A stretch of DNA of 64,000 bases. Origin: Pullulanibacillus pueri. GTDB taxonomy: Bacteria; Bacillota; Bacilli; Bacillales; Sporolactobacillaceae. How positions within the stretch are numbered: position 1 is the stretch's first letter; every line of letters starts with the position of its first letter. Below the pieces are notes generated by a model. That model had not been told where the DNA came from. It was given only the letters and a program-made list of their open reading frames with translations, and searched no databases. The DNA is taken from the NCBI RefSeq assembly GCF_014639255.1, contig NZ_BMFV01000001.1, positions 124,001 through 188,000 of the forward strand, written 5' to 3'. Below, one piece after another: positions 28,455 to 37,649 of this stretch. The position numbers were made by a program, and so were the translations under genes.

Positions 28455-29264
28455 ATGGAGAAAACCGCAATCACTCCAAATATTAAAATGGGTTTTAGTG
28501 GTTATAAAGGGAAAACCATTATGGTTACCGGTGGGGCTAGGGGGATTGGTGCCCAGATTGTGGAGCAGTTTGTACAACTGGATGCCCATATTGCCATTAT
28601 TGATGTTATGGATGATCAAGGAGAAAATTTAGCCGATGGCTGGCGACAAAAGGGGTACAATGTCCAGTACTTTCATTGTGATGTGTCAAAGCCAGTGGAT
28701 GTAAAAAATATGGTGGCTTCCGTGGTTGACGAATTTAAGCACATAGATGTTTTAATCAATAATGCGGGTATTTTTCCGAGGGCTGATTTTCTTGAGATGG
28801 ATGAAGCCTTTTGGGATAAAGTGCTTGCGGTTAATTTAAAGGGGGCATATCTCACTTCGCAAGCGGTTGCACCGATGATGATTGAACAAAAAAGTGGGAA
28901 TATCCTCAATATTGGTTCCCTTCATGCCACTAAGGGACAAATAGATACAACTGCCTATGCCGTTTCAAAAGGTGGCATCATTACATTAACCCGAAATGTC
29001 GCCCAGAATTTGTCACGATATGGTATAAGGGTCAACTGTATTCATCCGGGATGGGTAGCTTCGGATGGCGAAGTTGCGCGCTGGAAAAAAGTCGGGGAAG
29101 ATCTTGAGGCTATGGAACGAAGCGGTCAATCAATGCCATTAGGGAGATTTCAAACAGGGACGGATCTTGCATTTGCTGCCATCTTTTTAGCTTCTGATTT
29201 TGCGAGTCAGATCACAGGGCAAATGTTATATGTTGATGGAGGTGCGCAATCTCATAAAGCGTAA
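28455..29264 (+). CDS. SDR family oxidoreductase
   Basis: The third SDR of the operon, 269 residues, last gene before the terminator. TGGARGIG motif, NNAGIFPRADFLEMD, catalytic NIGSLHAT and AYAVSKGG, then ITGQMLYVDGGAQSHKA. A VIDVMD stretch after strand two indicates NAD(H). An N-terminal tail of about 18 residues precedes the fold. The RBS is weak (CGGGG, then ATG 28455). Function within the pathway is unassigned. Confidence 0.83.
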   Translation: MEKTAITPNIKMGFSGYKGKTIMVTGGARGIGAQIVEQFVQLDAHIAIIDVMDDQGENLADGWRQKGYNVQYFHCDVSKPVDVKNMVASVVDEFKHIDVLINNAGIFPRADFLEMDEAFWDKVLAVNLKGAYLTSQAVAPMMIEQKSGNILNIGSLHATKGQIDTTAYAVSKGGIITLTRNVAQNLSRYGIRVNCIHPGWVASDGEVARWKKVGEDLEAMERSGQSMPLGRFQTGTDLAFAAIFLASDFASQITGQMLYVDGGAQSHKA

Positions 29265-29324
29265 TAATGATAAATGCATTTGAGGTATGCATCGCTTCGC
29301 TTACATTTAAATCCTAATCTATTG

Positions 29325-29360
29325 AATGAGGAGATCGTCGCTTGTGACGTCCTCCTCATT
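29325..29360. terminator. Bidirectional intrinsic terminator closing the carbohydrate operon
   Basis: AATGAGGAG-AT-CGTC pairs with GACG-TC-CTCCTCATT around a 6-nt loop. It lies between the last SDR gene and the convergent small gene. Confidence 0.8.
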
Positions 29361-29364
29361 TCAT

Positions 29365-29553
29365 TTATCCGCTAATAGGATTCTCTGTAATCTCTTTTTC
29401 ATCAGCCAATCCATTTTCATAACCACATTCGTAGGCTTCTTTAAGGCAGCTTGTAATTAAATTTTGTGTTGCTTCAGTCAATGGAATGTTTTCCTTTTTA
29501 AAGTGAGCGAATAGAACCGCCGCTTGTTCCTCGTATTCATTAAGATAGGGCAT
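29365..29553 (-). CDS. Small acidic hypothetical protein
   Basis: A 62-residue soluble, acidic, mostly helical protein (EYEEQAAVLFAHFKKENIPL, then CLKEAYECGYENGLADEKEI). A good AAGGAAG RBS seven bases before the ATG and a shared terminator after the stop argue that it is real. No family recognised. Confidence 0.6.
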   Translation of the reverse strand: MPYLNEYEEQAAVLFAHFKKENIPLTEATQNLITSCLKEAYECGYENGLADEKEITENPISG

Positions 29554-29894
29554 TATACATCTTCCTTTCGAAAAGCTCTTGTTTTAGAATCTCCTTTTTT
29601 ATGTTAGATATTCTGTAGGCTATCGCTTTCTTTTTCGTAGTGCTGTTTGTCTTATTGGTTTAAGAGCTTTATGAGATTTTCGTGTAAGAAAAACTTACAA
29701 ACTAATAGACCTTTGACCCTCGATTAGGTAGGGTAAAATCTATACTCAAATAATTCCATATTTTATTTTTTTATAGAATATTGTATAATTGATAACTAAG
29801 AATTATTTAAATATTATATTTAAATAGGGCAACGATTTTCAACCGTAACCATTCAACATTTGAAGGAATGAAGTCAGCAAGGGAGGCAGAAGTG
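29554..29894. other. Upstream region of the dpp/ykf operon
   Basis: A very AT-rich 340-bp stretch that must contain the promoter for the operon and that of the small minus-strand gene. A TTGACC/TAAAAT pair at 29713-29739 has only a 15-bp spacer, and a TATAAT occurs near 29783, so I do not fix a start site. No clear CodY box was seen. Confidence 0.4.
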
Positions 29895-30719
29895 ATGAAG
29901 CTTTATATGTCAGTAGACATGGAAGGTATTACAGGTATTATCGATGCAACAATGGTAGATTCCTCTAAACATAATTATTCTAGAGGACGCGAAATAATGA
30001 CGGCAGAAGCCAATCACGTCATCACAAGCGCTTTTGAGAATGGGTGTCAAGAAGTCATTGTTAATGATAGCCATTCGAAAATGAATAATCTGTTGATAGA
30101 GAAGCTTCATCCCGAAGCGCAATTGATTACTGGGGATGTTAAGCCTTTTTCGATGGTGCAAGGCTTAGATGATTCATTTAGTGGAGCCGTTTTTGTTGGT
30201 TATCATACGCGCGGGTCTTCAAAGGGCGTGTTATCTCACACCATGACTTTTGGGGCGAGAAGGATGTTTATTAATGATTTAGAAGTTGGAGAACTTGGTT
30301 TTAATGCCTATGTTGCTGGTTATTACGGTGTGCCAGTTTTAATGGTTGCAGGAGATGATGAGACAGCCAAGGAGGCTGAAGCGCTAATTCCTGGTGTGAC
30401 GACAGCCGTAGTCAAGGAATACATATCACGCACCGCTGCCAAGAGTTTGACCCCACAAAAAAGTGGTGAGCTATTAAGAGAAAAGACGAAAAAGGCTATA
30501 GAGAATAGGGATAGCGTCAAACCACTTATTCCTCCAGAACGTCCGCTATTACAAATTGAATTCGCCAATTATGGACAAGCAGAATGGGCACATTTGATGC
30601 CCGGAACAAAATTGCAAGCGGAGAGTACCATCGTTCAATTCCAAGCGAATACGATATTAGAAGCCTATCAAGCGATGCTCGTCATGACAGAGCTAGCCAT
30701 GAACGCGACCTTCAGTTAG
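29895..30719 (+). CDS. dppA: D-aminopeptidase, M55 family
   Basis: A 274-residue M55 zinc peptidase, the same length as B. subtilis DppA, which removes D-amino acids from peptides such as D-Ala-D-Ala. It opens with KLYMSVDMEGITGI (metal ligands Asp8 and Glu10 of the family) and continues with VNDSHSKMNNL and YHTRGSSKGVLSHTM. Start ATG 29895 has GGGAGG eight bases upstream. It heads a nine-gene murein-peptide operon. Confidence 0.93.
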   Translation: MKLYMSVDMEGITGIIDATMVDSSKHNYSRGREIMTAEANHVITSAFENGCQEVIVNDSHSKMNNLLIEKLHPEAQLITGDVKPFSMVQGLDDSFSGAVFVGYHTRGSSKGVLSHTMTFGARRMFINDLEVGELGFNAYVAGYYGVPVLMVAGDDETAKEAEALIPGVTTAVVKEYISRTAAKSLTPQKSGELLREKTKKAIENRDSVKPLIPPERPLLQIEFANYGQAEWAHLMPGTKLQAESTIVQFQANTILEAYQAMLVMTELAMNATFS

Positions 30720-30732
30720 GAAGTGAAACACT

Positions 30733-31662
30733 ATGGTGAAATACATTTTGCGTCGTTTTGTCGCCATGATCGTCACGTTGTGGCTCATTGTGACTTTAAC
30801 CTTTTTTCTCATGCACCTTGCTCCGGGTTCACCGTTTAACCAAGAGCGTAATACAAGTGCTTCTGTACAAGAGAACTTAATGGAGCACTATCAATTGAAT
30901 AAACCGATTGCGATTCAATATGTTCATTACCTTAATAATATTCTTCACTTTGATTTTGGGGAGTCGATCACACTTCCGGGCCAAACCGTTAATGATCTCT
31001 TAAGTCGTGGATTTCCGGTTTCCTTTGAACTCGGGATGCTTGCTTTACTTGTCGCAGTGATCTCTGGGATCATTTTAGGGGTATTGGCGGCCTTGAAGCA
31101 TAATGGGATTATCGATTATATCGCGATGACAATTGCTGTTATCGGAATATCTGTTCCTAACTTTATTATGGCGACCTTGCTCATACAAGAGCTGGCTGTG
31201 AACTGGGCGATTTTTCCTACGGCAACTTGGGCCACTCCTATGCATGCGGTCTTACCAACAGTGGCTTTAGCGACAGGGCCGATGGCGATTATTGCTCGTC
31301 TTACACGTTCGAGTATGCTGGAAGTATTAACTCAAGATTATATTCGAACAGCCAAAGCGAAAGGGCTTTCACCAATTAAAATTATTGTGAAGCATGCCCT
31401 CCGGAATGCTTTACTCCCTGTTGTGACGCTTTTAGGGACACTGACAGCGGGGATTTTAACGGGAAGCTTTGTCATTGAGAAGATCTTTGCGATTCCAGGG
31501 ATGGGCAAATACTTTGTTGATAGTATTAACAGCCGTGACTACTTTGTCATTATGGGCACGACCGTTTTTTATAGTGGCTTTCTTATTATCATGCTCTTTC
31601 TTGTCGATATTGCGTACGGTGTTTTGGATCCTAGAATCAAGTTGCATAAGAAGGAGGGATAA
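30733..31662 (+). CDS. dppB: Dipeptide ABC transporter permease
   Basis: A 309-residue OppB/DppB-type permease with six TM helices. Marks: VTLTFFLMHLAPGSPF at the start, YIRTAKAKGLSPIKIIVKHALRNAL (EAA loop) and a C-terminal VLDPRIK. It forms the membrane channel with DppC for murein-derived peptides. Confidence 0.93.
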   Translation: MVKYILRRFVAMIVTLWLIVTLTFFLMHLAPGSPFNQERNTSASVQENLMEHYQLNKPIAIQYVHYLNNILHFDFGESITLPGQTVNDLLSRGFPVSFELGMLALLVAVISGIILGVLAALKHNGIIDYIAMTIAVIGISVPNFIMATLLIQELAVNWAIFPTATWATPMHAVLPTVALATGPMAIIARLTRSSMLEVLTQDYIRTAKAKGLSPIKIIVKHALRNALLPVVTLLGTLTAGILTGSFVIEKIFAIPGMGKYFVDSINSRDYFVIMGTTVFYSGFLIIMLFLVDIAYGVLDPRIKLHKKEG

Positions 31663-31668
31663 TCTGAC

Positions 31669-32646
31669 ATGGGATTACGCGAAAAAAATGACTTGATGAG
31701 TGATGAGGGTCATACACTTACATCCTTATCAGAAGCTCCTGACCATTTATTTGTCGCTAAAAAGCGGATGGGAAAAGAAGCAGAAGCTGTTGTGCGACCG
31801 AGTCTCACGTACTGGCAGGATGCTTGGAACCGATTAAGGAAGAATAAATTAGCGATGACGGGTCTTGTTGTATTAATCATTCTTATTCTTTTAGCCATCT
31901 TCGGACCGATAATTTCGTTACATAGTGCAACAAAGCAAGTGTTTACCGATCAAAATTTACCGCCCTCTAAAACCTATTGGTTTGGGACAGATGCCTTGGG
32001 ACGTGATATGTTTGCTCGGACGTGGTATGGAGCTAGAATCTCGCTTTTTGTAGGCTTTATGGCTGCTTTTATCGACCTGTTTATCGGCGTTATATATGGA
32101 GGAATCTCGGGCTATAAAGGCGGTAAAGTGGATAGCGTCATGATGCGGATTGTCGAGATCCTCTACGGTCTTCCTTACCTTCTCATGGTTATTTTATTGC
32201 TCGTAGTAATGGGGCCAGGACTCTCTACCATTATTTTAGCTTTGACAGTGACAGGTTGGGTTGGCATGGCTCGGATTGTCAGAGGGCAGGTCTTGCAAAT
32301 CAAAAATTATGAGTTCGTGCTCGCTTCTAAAACCTTTGGGACAAAGACGATGAAGATTATTCGTAAGAACTTATTGCCAAATACTATGGGAACAATTATT
32401 GTCCAAATGACATTGACGATACCCTCAGCAATTTTTTCAGAAGCTTTCCTTAGTTTTTTAGGGCTGGGGATTCAACCGCCTTATGCAAGTTGGGGGATGA
32501 TGGCCAATGATGGTTTGTCTGCGATTTTAACGGGGTTTTGGTGGGAACTGTTCTTTCCAGCCTTCTTTATTTCATTAACAATGTACGCTTTCAATGTTCT
32601 AGGCGATGGTCTACAGGATGCACTTGATCCGAAACTGAGGAGGTAG
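31669..32646 (+). CDS. dppC: Dipeptide ABC transporter permease
   Basis: A 325-residue OppC/DppC-type permease. A cytoplasmic N-terminus of about 60 residues precedes the first TM helix (LAMTGLVVLIILILLAIFGP). FGTDALGRDMFARTWYGARI and FLSFLGLGIQPPYASWG are signature stretches. Its gene begins 6 bp after dppB with AAGGAGGG as RBS. Confidence 0.93.
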   Translation: MGLREKNDLMSDEGHTLTSLSEAPDHLFVAKKRMGKEAEAVVRPSLTYWQDAWNRLRKNKLAMTGLVVLIILILLAIFGPIISLHSATKQVFTDQNLPPSKTYWFGTDALGRDMFARTWYGARISLFVGFMAAFIDLFIGVIYGGISGYKGGKVDSVMMRIVEILYGLPYLLMVILLLVVMGPGLSTIILALTVTGWVGMARIVRGQVLQIKNYEFVLASKTFGTKTMKIIRKNLLPNTMGTIIVQMTLTIPSAIFSEAFLSFLGLGIQPPYASWGMMANDGLSAILTGFWWELFFPAFFISLTMYAFNVLGDGLQDALDPKLRR

Positions 32647-32653
32647 AGTCAAC

Positions 32654-33649
32654 TTGGTAGAAACAATTCTTGAAGTCAATGACCTTCATGTCAGTTTTCC
32701 AACCTATGGTGGAACGGTCAAGGCCGTTCGTGGTGTCAATTTTACTTTAAAAAAAGGTGAAACATTGGCCATTGTTGGAGAATCGGGATGTGGTAAAACA
32801 GTCACTTCCGAAAGTATTATGCGCTTAACTACAGGCGATATAGTCAAAGGTGCCATTCTTTTTAATGGTCATGATTTAGCAACATTACCCGAGAAGGAAT
32901 TAAGAAAAATACGAGGATCTGATATTTCAATGATATTTCAGGATCCCATGACGTCCTTAAATCCAACCATTACCATTGGTTCTCAATTAATTGAAGGCAT
33001 TACTCAACATACTCATAAATCAAAAAGTGAAGCAAAAGAAGTTGCGCTCGAAATGCTAGATTTGGTAGGGATTGCGAATCCATCGGAACGACTAAAGCAA
33101 TATCCGCATCAGTTTAGTGGTGGCATGAGGCAACGGATTATGATTGCAATGTCTCTTGTCTGTAATCCCTCCGTTCTAATTGCAGATGAGCCGACAACAG
33201 CGTTGGATGTGACCATTCAAGCACAAATTCTAGAGCTATTTAAAAAGATTCAGAAAGAAACAGGTGTCTCTATTATATTGATCACACATGATTTAGGGGT
33301 GGTCGCTCAAGTCGCTGATCGCATTGCCATTATGTATGCCGGTAAAGTGGTGGAGATCGGCAATCGCCAAGAAATTTTTTATCGACCTCAGCATCCTTAT
33401 ACACGTGGACTCCTTCGCTCGGTTCCACGCATTGACAAGGAAGAGGAAGCACTCATTCCGATCCCAGGTACACCACCAGACTTGTTTTCGCCACCAAAAG
33501 GTTGTCCCTTTATGGCGCGATGTGACCAGGCTATGGAAGTGTGTGATCACTATTATCCATTAACATCTCATATCAATGACCATCATAAAGTCGATTGTTG
33601 GTTACAGGATGAAAGAGCGAAAAAGGTCACGTTCGCGACAAAGGGATAA
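32654..33649 (+). CDS. dppD: Dipeptide ABC transporter ATP-binding protein
   Basis: A 331-residue OppD/DppD-type ATPase. Walker A GESGCGKT, Q-loop FQDPMTSLNP, signature FSGGMRQRIMIAM, Walker B VLIADEPTTALD and the C-terminal oligopeptide-transport extension with the cysteine motif CPFMARCDQAMEVCDHYYPL expected to hold an Fe-S cluster. The TTG start follows GAGGAGGTAG. Confidence 0.93.
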   Translation: MVETILEVNDLHVSFPTYGGTVKAVRGVNFTLKKGETLAIVGESGCGKTVTSESIMRLTTGDIVKGAILFNGHDLATLPEKELRKIRGSDISMIFQDPMTSLNPTITIGSQLIEGITQHTHKSKSEAKEVALEMLDLVGIANPSERLKQYPHQFSGGMRQRIMIAMSLVCNPSVLIADEPTTALDVTIQAQILELFKKIQKETGVSIILITHDLGVVAQVADRIAIMYAGKVVEIGNRQEIFYRPQHPYTRGLLRSVPRIDKEEEALIPIPGTPPDLFSPPKGCPFMARCDQAMEVCDHYYPLTSHINDHHKVDCWLQDERAKKVTFATKG

Positions 33650-33771
33650 GCATTCAATTGAAAAATACTAAAGGATTGGCTAACGAAGGAAGAGGGCACT
33701 GCAGTAGAAAAGTGATTCTTCGTTGAGGGTGACTTGGTAATTAGCTAGGCTATTAAACTGCTAGATGGTTT

Positions 33772-33820
33772 AACTCTCAATAGGAGCGGGATGAAGATTG
33801 CCGCTGCCATTAGAGTTTTA
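33772..33820 (+). terminator. Intercistronic stem-loop before dppE
   Basis: AACTCT and AGAGTT close a longer imperfect hairpin with an inner GAGCGG/CCGCTG pair, followed by a short T-rich tail. With the 207-bp dppD-dppE gap, it may attenuate or process the transcript so that the binding protein is made at a different level. Confidence 0.45.
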
Positions 33821-33856
33821 CTTTATAGAAACTAATAAATATAGGGGGACAACCAT

Positions 33857-35485
33857 TTGAAAAAGTATCTTTTTCTTGTAGTAACTATTGTGCTTTCTTT
33901 AGCTATTGTGGGATGTTCGACAAAACAATCGTCGACTTCAGGTAGCAGCTCAGGAAGTGATGGTGCCAGTTCTGGCTCAAAAAAAGTTTTACACTTAAAT
34001 AACGGGAATGAACCAACTTCATTTGATCCCGCGCAAGGCTTTGATGCAGTTTCATGGAATGCTTTAAATAATCTCATGGAAGGCTTAGTTCGCCTTGGAA
34101 AAGATAATAACCCAGAACCTGCGATGGCGGAGAAATGGGACATTTCTGATGACGGAAAAACATACACTTTCCATATTCGCAGTAATGCCAAATGGTCAAA
34201 CGGAGACGATGTGACAGCGGGTGACTTTGAATACGCTTGGAAGCGAATGTTAGATCCAAAAACGGCTTCACCAGCAGCCTTCCTAGGCAACTCGATCGCA
34301 GGAGCCGAAGCGTATAATTCTGGGAAAGGGTCTGCAGACGATGTAAAGGTGAAAGCAAATGATGATAAAACCTTAGAAGTCACGCTTGCCAATCCTGATG
34401 CAGCCTTTTTAAACATTATTACGAACCCATGCTTCTTCCCGATTGATAAAAAAGTCGCAGATAAGGATGCGAACTGGTTTAAAGAAGCAAAAACGTTTGT
34501 AGGAAATGGGCCTTTCACATTAAAAGACTGGCAGCATAATAGCAAGATGGTGATGGAAAAGAACAAAAATTATTGGGATGCTGATACTGTTAAGCTTGAT
34601 GAAGTCGATTGGGCGATGGTTAATGATTCCAATACTGAGTATCAAATGTTTCAATCAGGTGATTTAGATCAAGCAGATGTACCTGCGGATCTTTCAGCCC
34701 AATTAGTGAAACAAGGTAAGGTAACCGTCAGCCCTGAAGCAGGTATTGAGTTTTATCGCTTCAACACAAAAATGGAACCGTTCCAAAATGAAAAAATTCG
34801 TAAAGCATTTGCCCTCGCCGTTGATCAGGAGGAGCTTGTGAAATATGTGATTAAGAGCCAAGAGAAGCCTGCCCACGCGTTTGTTTCACCAGGACTACCA
34901 GATGCTGATGGAAAGGATTTCCGTGCGCAAGGCAAAGACTATAATAAATATGATGCCAATGAAGCAAAAAAATTGTTAAAAGAAGGAATGGCAGAAGAAG
35001 GATATAAGACGCTTCCTCAGGTGACGTTGACGTATAACACCGACGATACCAATAAAAAAGTGGCTGAAGCACTTCAACAAAAATTTAAAGAGGTACTCGG
35101 TGTGAATGTCAAGCTTGCCAATATGGAGTGGAATGTCTTCTCGGATCAGCAAAAAGCTTTGAAACTTCAATTTTCAAGAAGCTCTTTCATCAATGACTAT
35201 GCAGACCCACTGAATTCACTCATCAGTTTTACGACTGATTCGTCAATGAACCGTACAGGATGGAGTAACAAAAAATATGATCAACTCATCGATCAGGCAG
35301 GTAAAGAAACGGATGAAGCCAAACGCTCTCAAGACCTCCATCAAGCGGAAGATATTCTCTTTGATGAAGCCCCAATTGTGCCTATAAAATATTATGACTA
35401 TGAATATTTACAAAAAGATAATGTGAAAGACGTTATCCGTCACCCTGTAGGTTATCTCGATCTCAAATGGGCTGATATTAAATAG
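33857..35485 (+). CDS. dppE: Peptide ABC transporter substrate-binding lipoprotein
   Basis: A 542-residue family-5 (OppA/DppE) solute-binding lipoprotein. Signal helix, lipobox IVGC with Cys near 21, Ser/Gly linker, then LHLNNGNEPTSFDPAQGFD and AEKWDISDDGKTYTFHIR typical of oligopeptide binders. It binds murein tripeptides or dipeptides outside the membrane. TTG start with AGGGGG upstream. Confidence 0.92.
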   Translation: MKKYLFLVVTIVLSLAIVGCSTKQSSTSGSSSGSDGASSGSKKVLHLNNGNEPTSFDPAQGFDAVSWNALNNLMEGLVRLGKDNNPEPAMAEKWDISDDGKTYTFHIRSNAKWSNGDDVTAGDFEYAWKRMLDPKTASPAAFLGNSIAGAEAYNSGKGSADDVKVKANDDKTLEVTLANPDAAFLNIITNPCFFPIDKKVADKDANWFKEAKTFVGNGPFTLKDWQHNSKMVMEKNKNYWDADTVKLDEVDWAMVNDSNTEYQMFQSGDLDQADVPADLSAQLVKQGKVTVSPEAGIEFYRFNTKMEPFQNEKIRKAFALAVDQEELVKYVIKSQEKPAHAFVSPGLPDADGKDFRAQGKDYNKYDANEAKKLLKEGMAEEGYKTLPQVTLTYNTDDTNKKVAEALQQKFKEVLGVNVKLANMEWNVFSDQQKALKLQFSRSSFINDYADPLNSLISFTTDSSMNRTGWSNKKYDQLIDQAGKETDEAKRSQDLHQAEDILFDEAPIVPIKYYDYEYLQKDNVKDVIRHPVGYLDLKWADIK

Positions 35486-35500
35486 TAGTAGAAAATGATA

Positions 35501-35537
35501 GAAAGAGGGAGGCATTTTCCCTCTTTCCTTCCTTTTT
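35501..35537 (+). terminator. Internal terminator/attenuator between dppE and ykfB
   Basis: GAAAGAGGGA pairs with TCCCTCTTTC around a 7-nt loop, followed by CTTCCTTTTT. It should reduce read-through into the ykf part. Confidence 0.75.
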
Positions 35538-35608
35538 AGCTAAGCGTGATAGGGGAAAGTTCATCATACCTATACATATTCGAAGGTGTTCATGAAAGGT
35601 GGGAGAAC

Positions 35609-36706
35609 ATGAAGATTAGCACACTGGATACCTATCGGCTTTCTGTTCCTTTAAGTAAGCCATTTAAAACAGCGCTTCGGACGGTTTATACGGCGGAGAC
35701 TGTCGTCGTCAAATTGGTTTGTGATAATGGTTATGTAGGGTGGGGAGAGGCACCACCAACGGTTGTGATTACAGGCGATAGCATGTCAAGTATTGACTCG
35801 GCTATACAAGAAGTAATAAAGCCTTTGTTGATAGGAAGAAGTTTACTAAACTCTGAGGCACTCTTTTATGACCTTGAGAAGGCTCTTGTACATAATGTCA
35901 GTGCCAAAGCGGCAGTTGATATGGCGATTTACGATTGTTTAGCGCAAAATGCCGAGATGCCTCTGTATCAGTATCTTGGAGGTTATCAATCAGAAGTCGC
36001 AACTGATTTTACCGTTAGTGTCAATGAGCCAGAAGAAATGGGTGAGGATGCGGTTCGTTATGTTAACGAGGGCTTTTCAGTTTTAAAAGTCAAAGTTGGG
36101 AAGGATCACATCAAAAAAGATATTGAGAGAATAAAAGAAATTCGAGCACGTGTCGGACAAGACATTCGGATCCGCCTAGATGCAAATCAAGGCTGGGAAG
36201 TGAAGGAAGCGGTCAGCGCTATAAGGAAAATAGAGGATATGGGCCTGGATATAGAGCTGGTTGAACAGCCAGTAACAGCATTGGATATTGTCGGCTTAAA
36301 GCAAGTAACGGAGGCTGTTGAAACACCGATCATGGCCGATGAAAGTGTGTTTTCACCGCTGCAGGCCTTTGAAGTTCTTAAGCTGCGGGCAGCCGATATG
36401 ATAAATATCAAACTGATGAAAGCTGGGGGAATTTACAACGCTCAGAAAATTAATCATCTCGCAGAGGTTTGTGGGGTTAAATGTATGGTCGGCAGTATGA
36501 TTGAAACTAAGCTTGGGATAACGGCTGCGGCTCATTTTGCGGCTAGTAAGAAGAACATCGTCAGCTACGACTTTGATGCCCCCCTCATGTTATCGAGGGA
36601 TCCTATTCAAGGTGGCGTTGTTTATGAAGGACACCGGATTAAAATGCCTGGAGCACCTGGTTTAGGTATCCAAGCGATTGATTTTGGAGGTGGCACGAGT
36701 GAGTAA
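35609..36706 (+). CDS. ykfB: L-Ala-D/L-Glu epimerase
   Basis: A 365-residue enolase-superfamily dipeptide epimerase that converts L-Ala-D-Glu from murein to L-Ala-L-Glu. Catalytic K160/K162 in LKVKVGK, metal ligands D191 (LDANQGW), E219 (VEQPV) and D244 (ADES), and K268 (NIKLMKAGG). B. subtilis YkfB is 366 residues. The start was moved to ATG 35609 (RBS GGTGGGAG). It overlaps ykfC by 8 bp. Confidence 0.92.
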   Translation: MKISTLDTYRLSVPLSKPFKTALRTVYTAETVVVKLVCDNGYVGWGEAPPTVVITGDSMSSIDSAIQEVIKPLLIGRSLLNSEALFYDLEKALVHNVSAKAAVDMAIYDCLAQNAEMPLYQYLGGYQSEVATDFTVSVNEPEEMGEDAVRYVNEGFSVLKVKVGKDHIKKDIERIKEIRARVGQDIRIRLDANQGWEVKEAVSAIRKIEDMGLDIELVEQPVTALDIVGLKQVTEAVETPIMADESVFSPLQAFEVLKLRAADMINIKLMKAGGIYNAQKINHLAEVCGVKCMVGSMIETKLGITAAAHFAASKKNIVSYDFDAPLMLSRDPIQGGVVYEGHRIKMPGAPGLGIQAIDFGGGTSE

Positions 36707-37607
36707 AGAATATCGGATTAATGTCAATGTCGCGACCGTTTGGACATCACCTGAATCTGTGAGAGCGATCGATTTTCCTGCCATTACTTCTCCGACGGAT
36801 ATTTCGCAATGGTTAAAGGCTCTCGAATATGAACCACGGGCAGCCTTAAGTAGTGAAAATCTTGTACAAACACAAGCATTATTCGGCCAGACGGTTCTTT
36901 TATTAAACGAAACCGAAGAGTGGGCGCATATCATCGTTAGCGATCAGCCTTCTTCAAAGGATTCCCGCGGTTATCCGGGCTGGGTTCCTAAATGTCAGCT
37001 AACGGCAAAAACCTCTATCGAGGAGCCAAGGGAACTCTATGCGGTGGTGACCTCACCGCTTGCCATTTTATATGATGAGCAGAAAAATCCTGATTTGTTA
37101 CTTAGCTTTCAAACACGGCTTCAGGTTATTCAGGAGACTCACTCTTGGATAAGAGTTGACACCCCAAATGGTGTAAGATTATTACGCTCTTCTGATGTCA
37201 GAATCTCTAAAGAAGGAAGCTCAAGAAATGGGAGTGGGGCTGATATTGTGGCCATTGGGGAAGTCTTTTTAGGTCTTCCTTATTTGTGGGGAGGAATGAC
37301 AGGCTTCGGTTTTGATTGCTCAGGCTTTGCCTATACGATGTGCCAAGCCAATGGCTATACGATTCCACGAGATGCACATGACCAAGCAAAAAGTGGGCAA
37401 GCTGTCGCGCTGGATCAATTGCGCCCTGGAGATTTACTGTTTTTTGCTTATGAGGAAGGTAAAGGACGTGTTCATCATGTTGGCATTTATTACGGAGAGG
37501 GGCAAATGATTCACGCGCCTAATACGGGTAGGAGTGTAGAAATTATTACTCTCGAAGGTACCCTCTATGAAAAAGAACTTTGTGTGGCTAGGCGCTACTT
37601 TTCTTAA
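36699..37607 (+). CDS. ykfC: Gamma-D-glutamyl-L-diamino acid endopeptidase, NlpC/P60
   Basis: A 302-residue cysteine peptidase that cleaves murein peptides after D-Glu. Two SH3b-like domains occupy about 1-170, then the NlpC/P60 core with C207 in FDCSGF, H260 in RVHHVGIYYG and H272 in IHAPNTG as the triad. It has no signal peptide, so it acts in the cytoplasm on imported peptides. GTG start inside the ykfB stop region, RBS GGAGG. Confidence 0.92.
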   Translation: MSKEYRINVNVATVWTSPESVRAIDFPAITSPTDISQWLKALEYEPRAALSSENLVQTQALFGQTVLLLNETEEWAHIIVSDQPSSKDSRGYPGWVPKCQLTAKTSIEEPRELYAVVTSPLAILYDEQKNPDLLLSFQTRLQVIQETHSWIRVDTPNGVRLLRSSDVRISKEGSSRNGSGADIVAIGEVFLGLPYLWGGMTGFGFDCSGFAYTMCQANGYTIPRDAHDQAKSGQAVALDQLRPGDLLFFAYEEGKGRVHHVGIYYGEGQMIHAPNTGRSVEIITLEGTLYEKELCVARRYFS

Positions 37608-37649
37608 ACGTTTAAAAGTATTGTTATTTCGGAATGTGGAGGCATCGAT

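Noticed and set aside
29713-29739. Promoter TTGACC/TAAAAT for dppA
   Set aside because: The spacer is only 15 bp, so it is not convincing as a sigma-A promoter.
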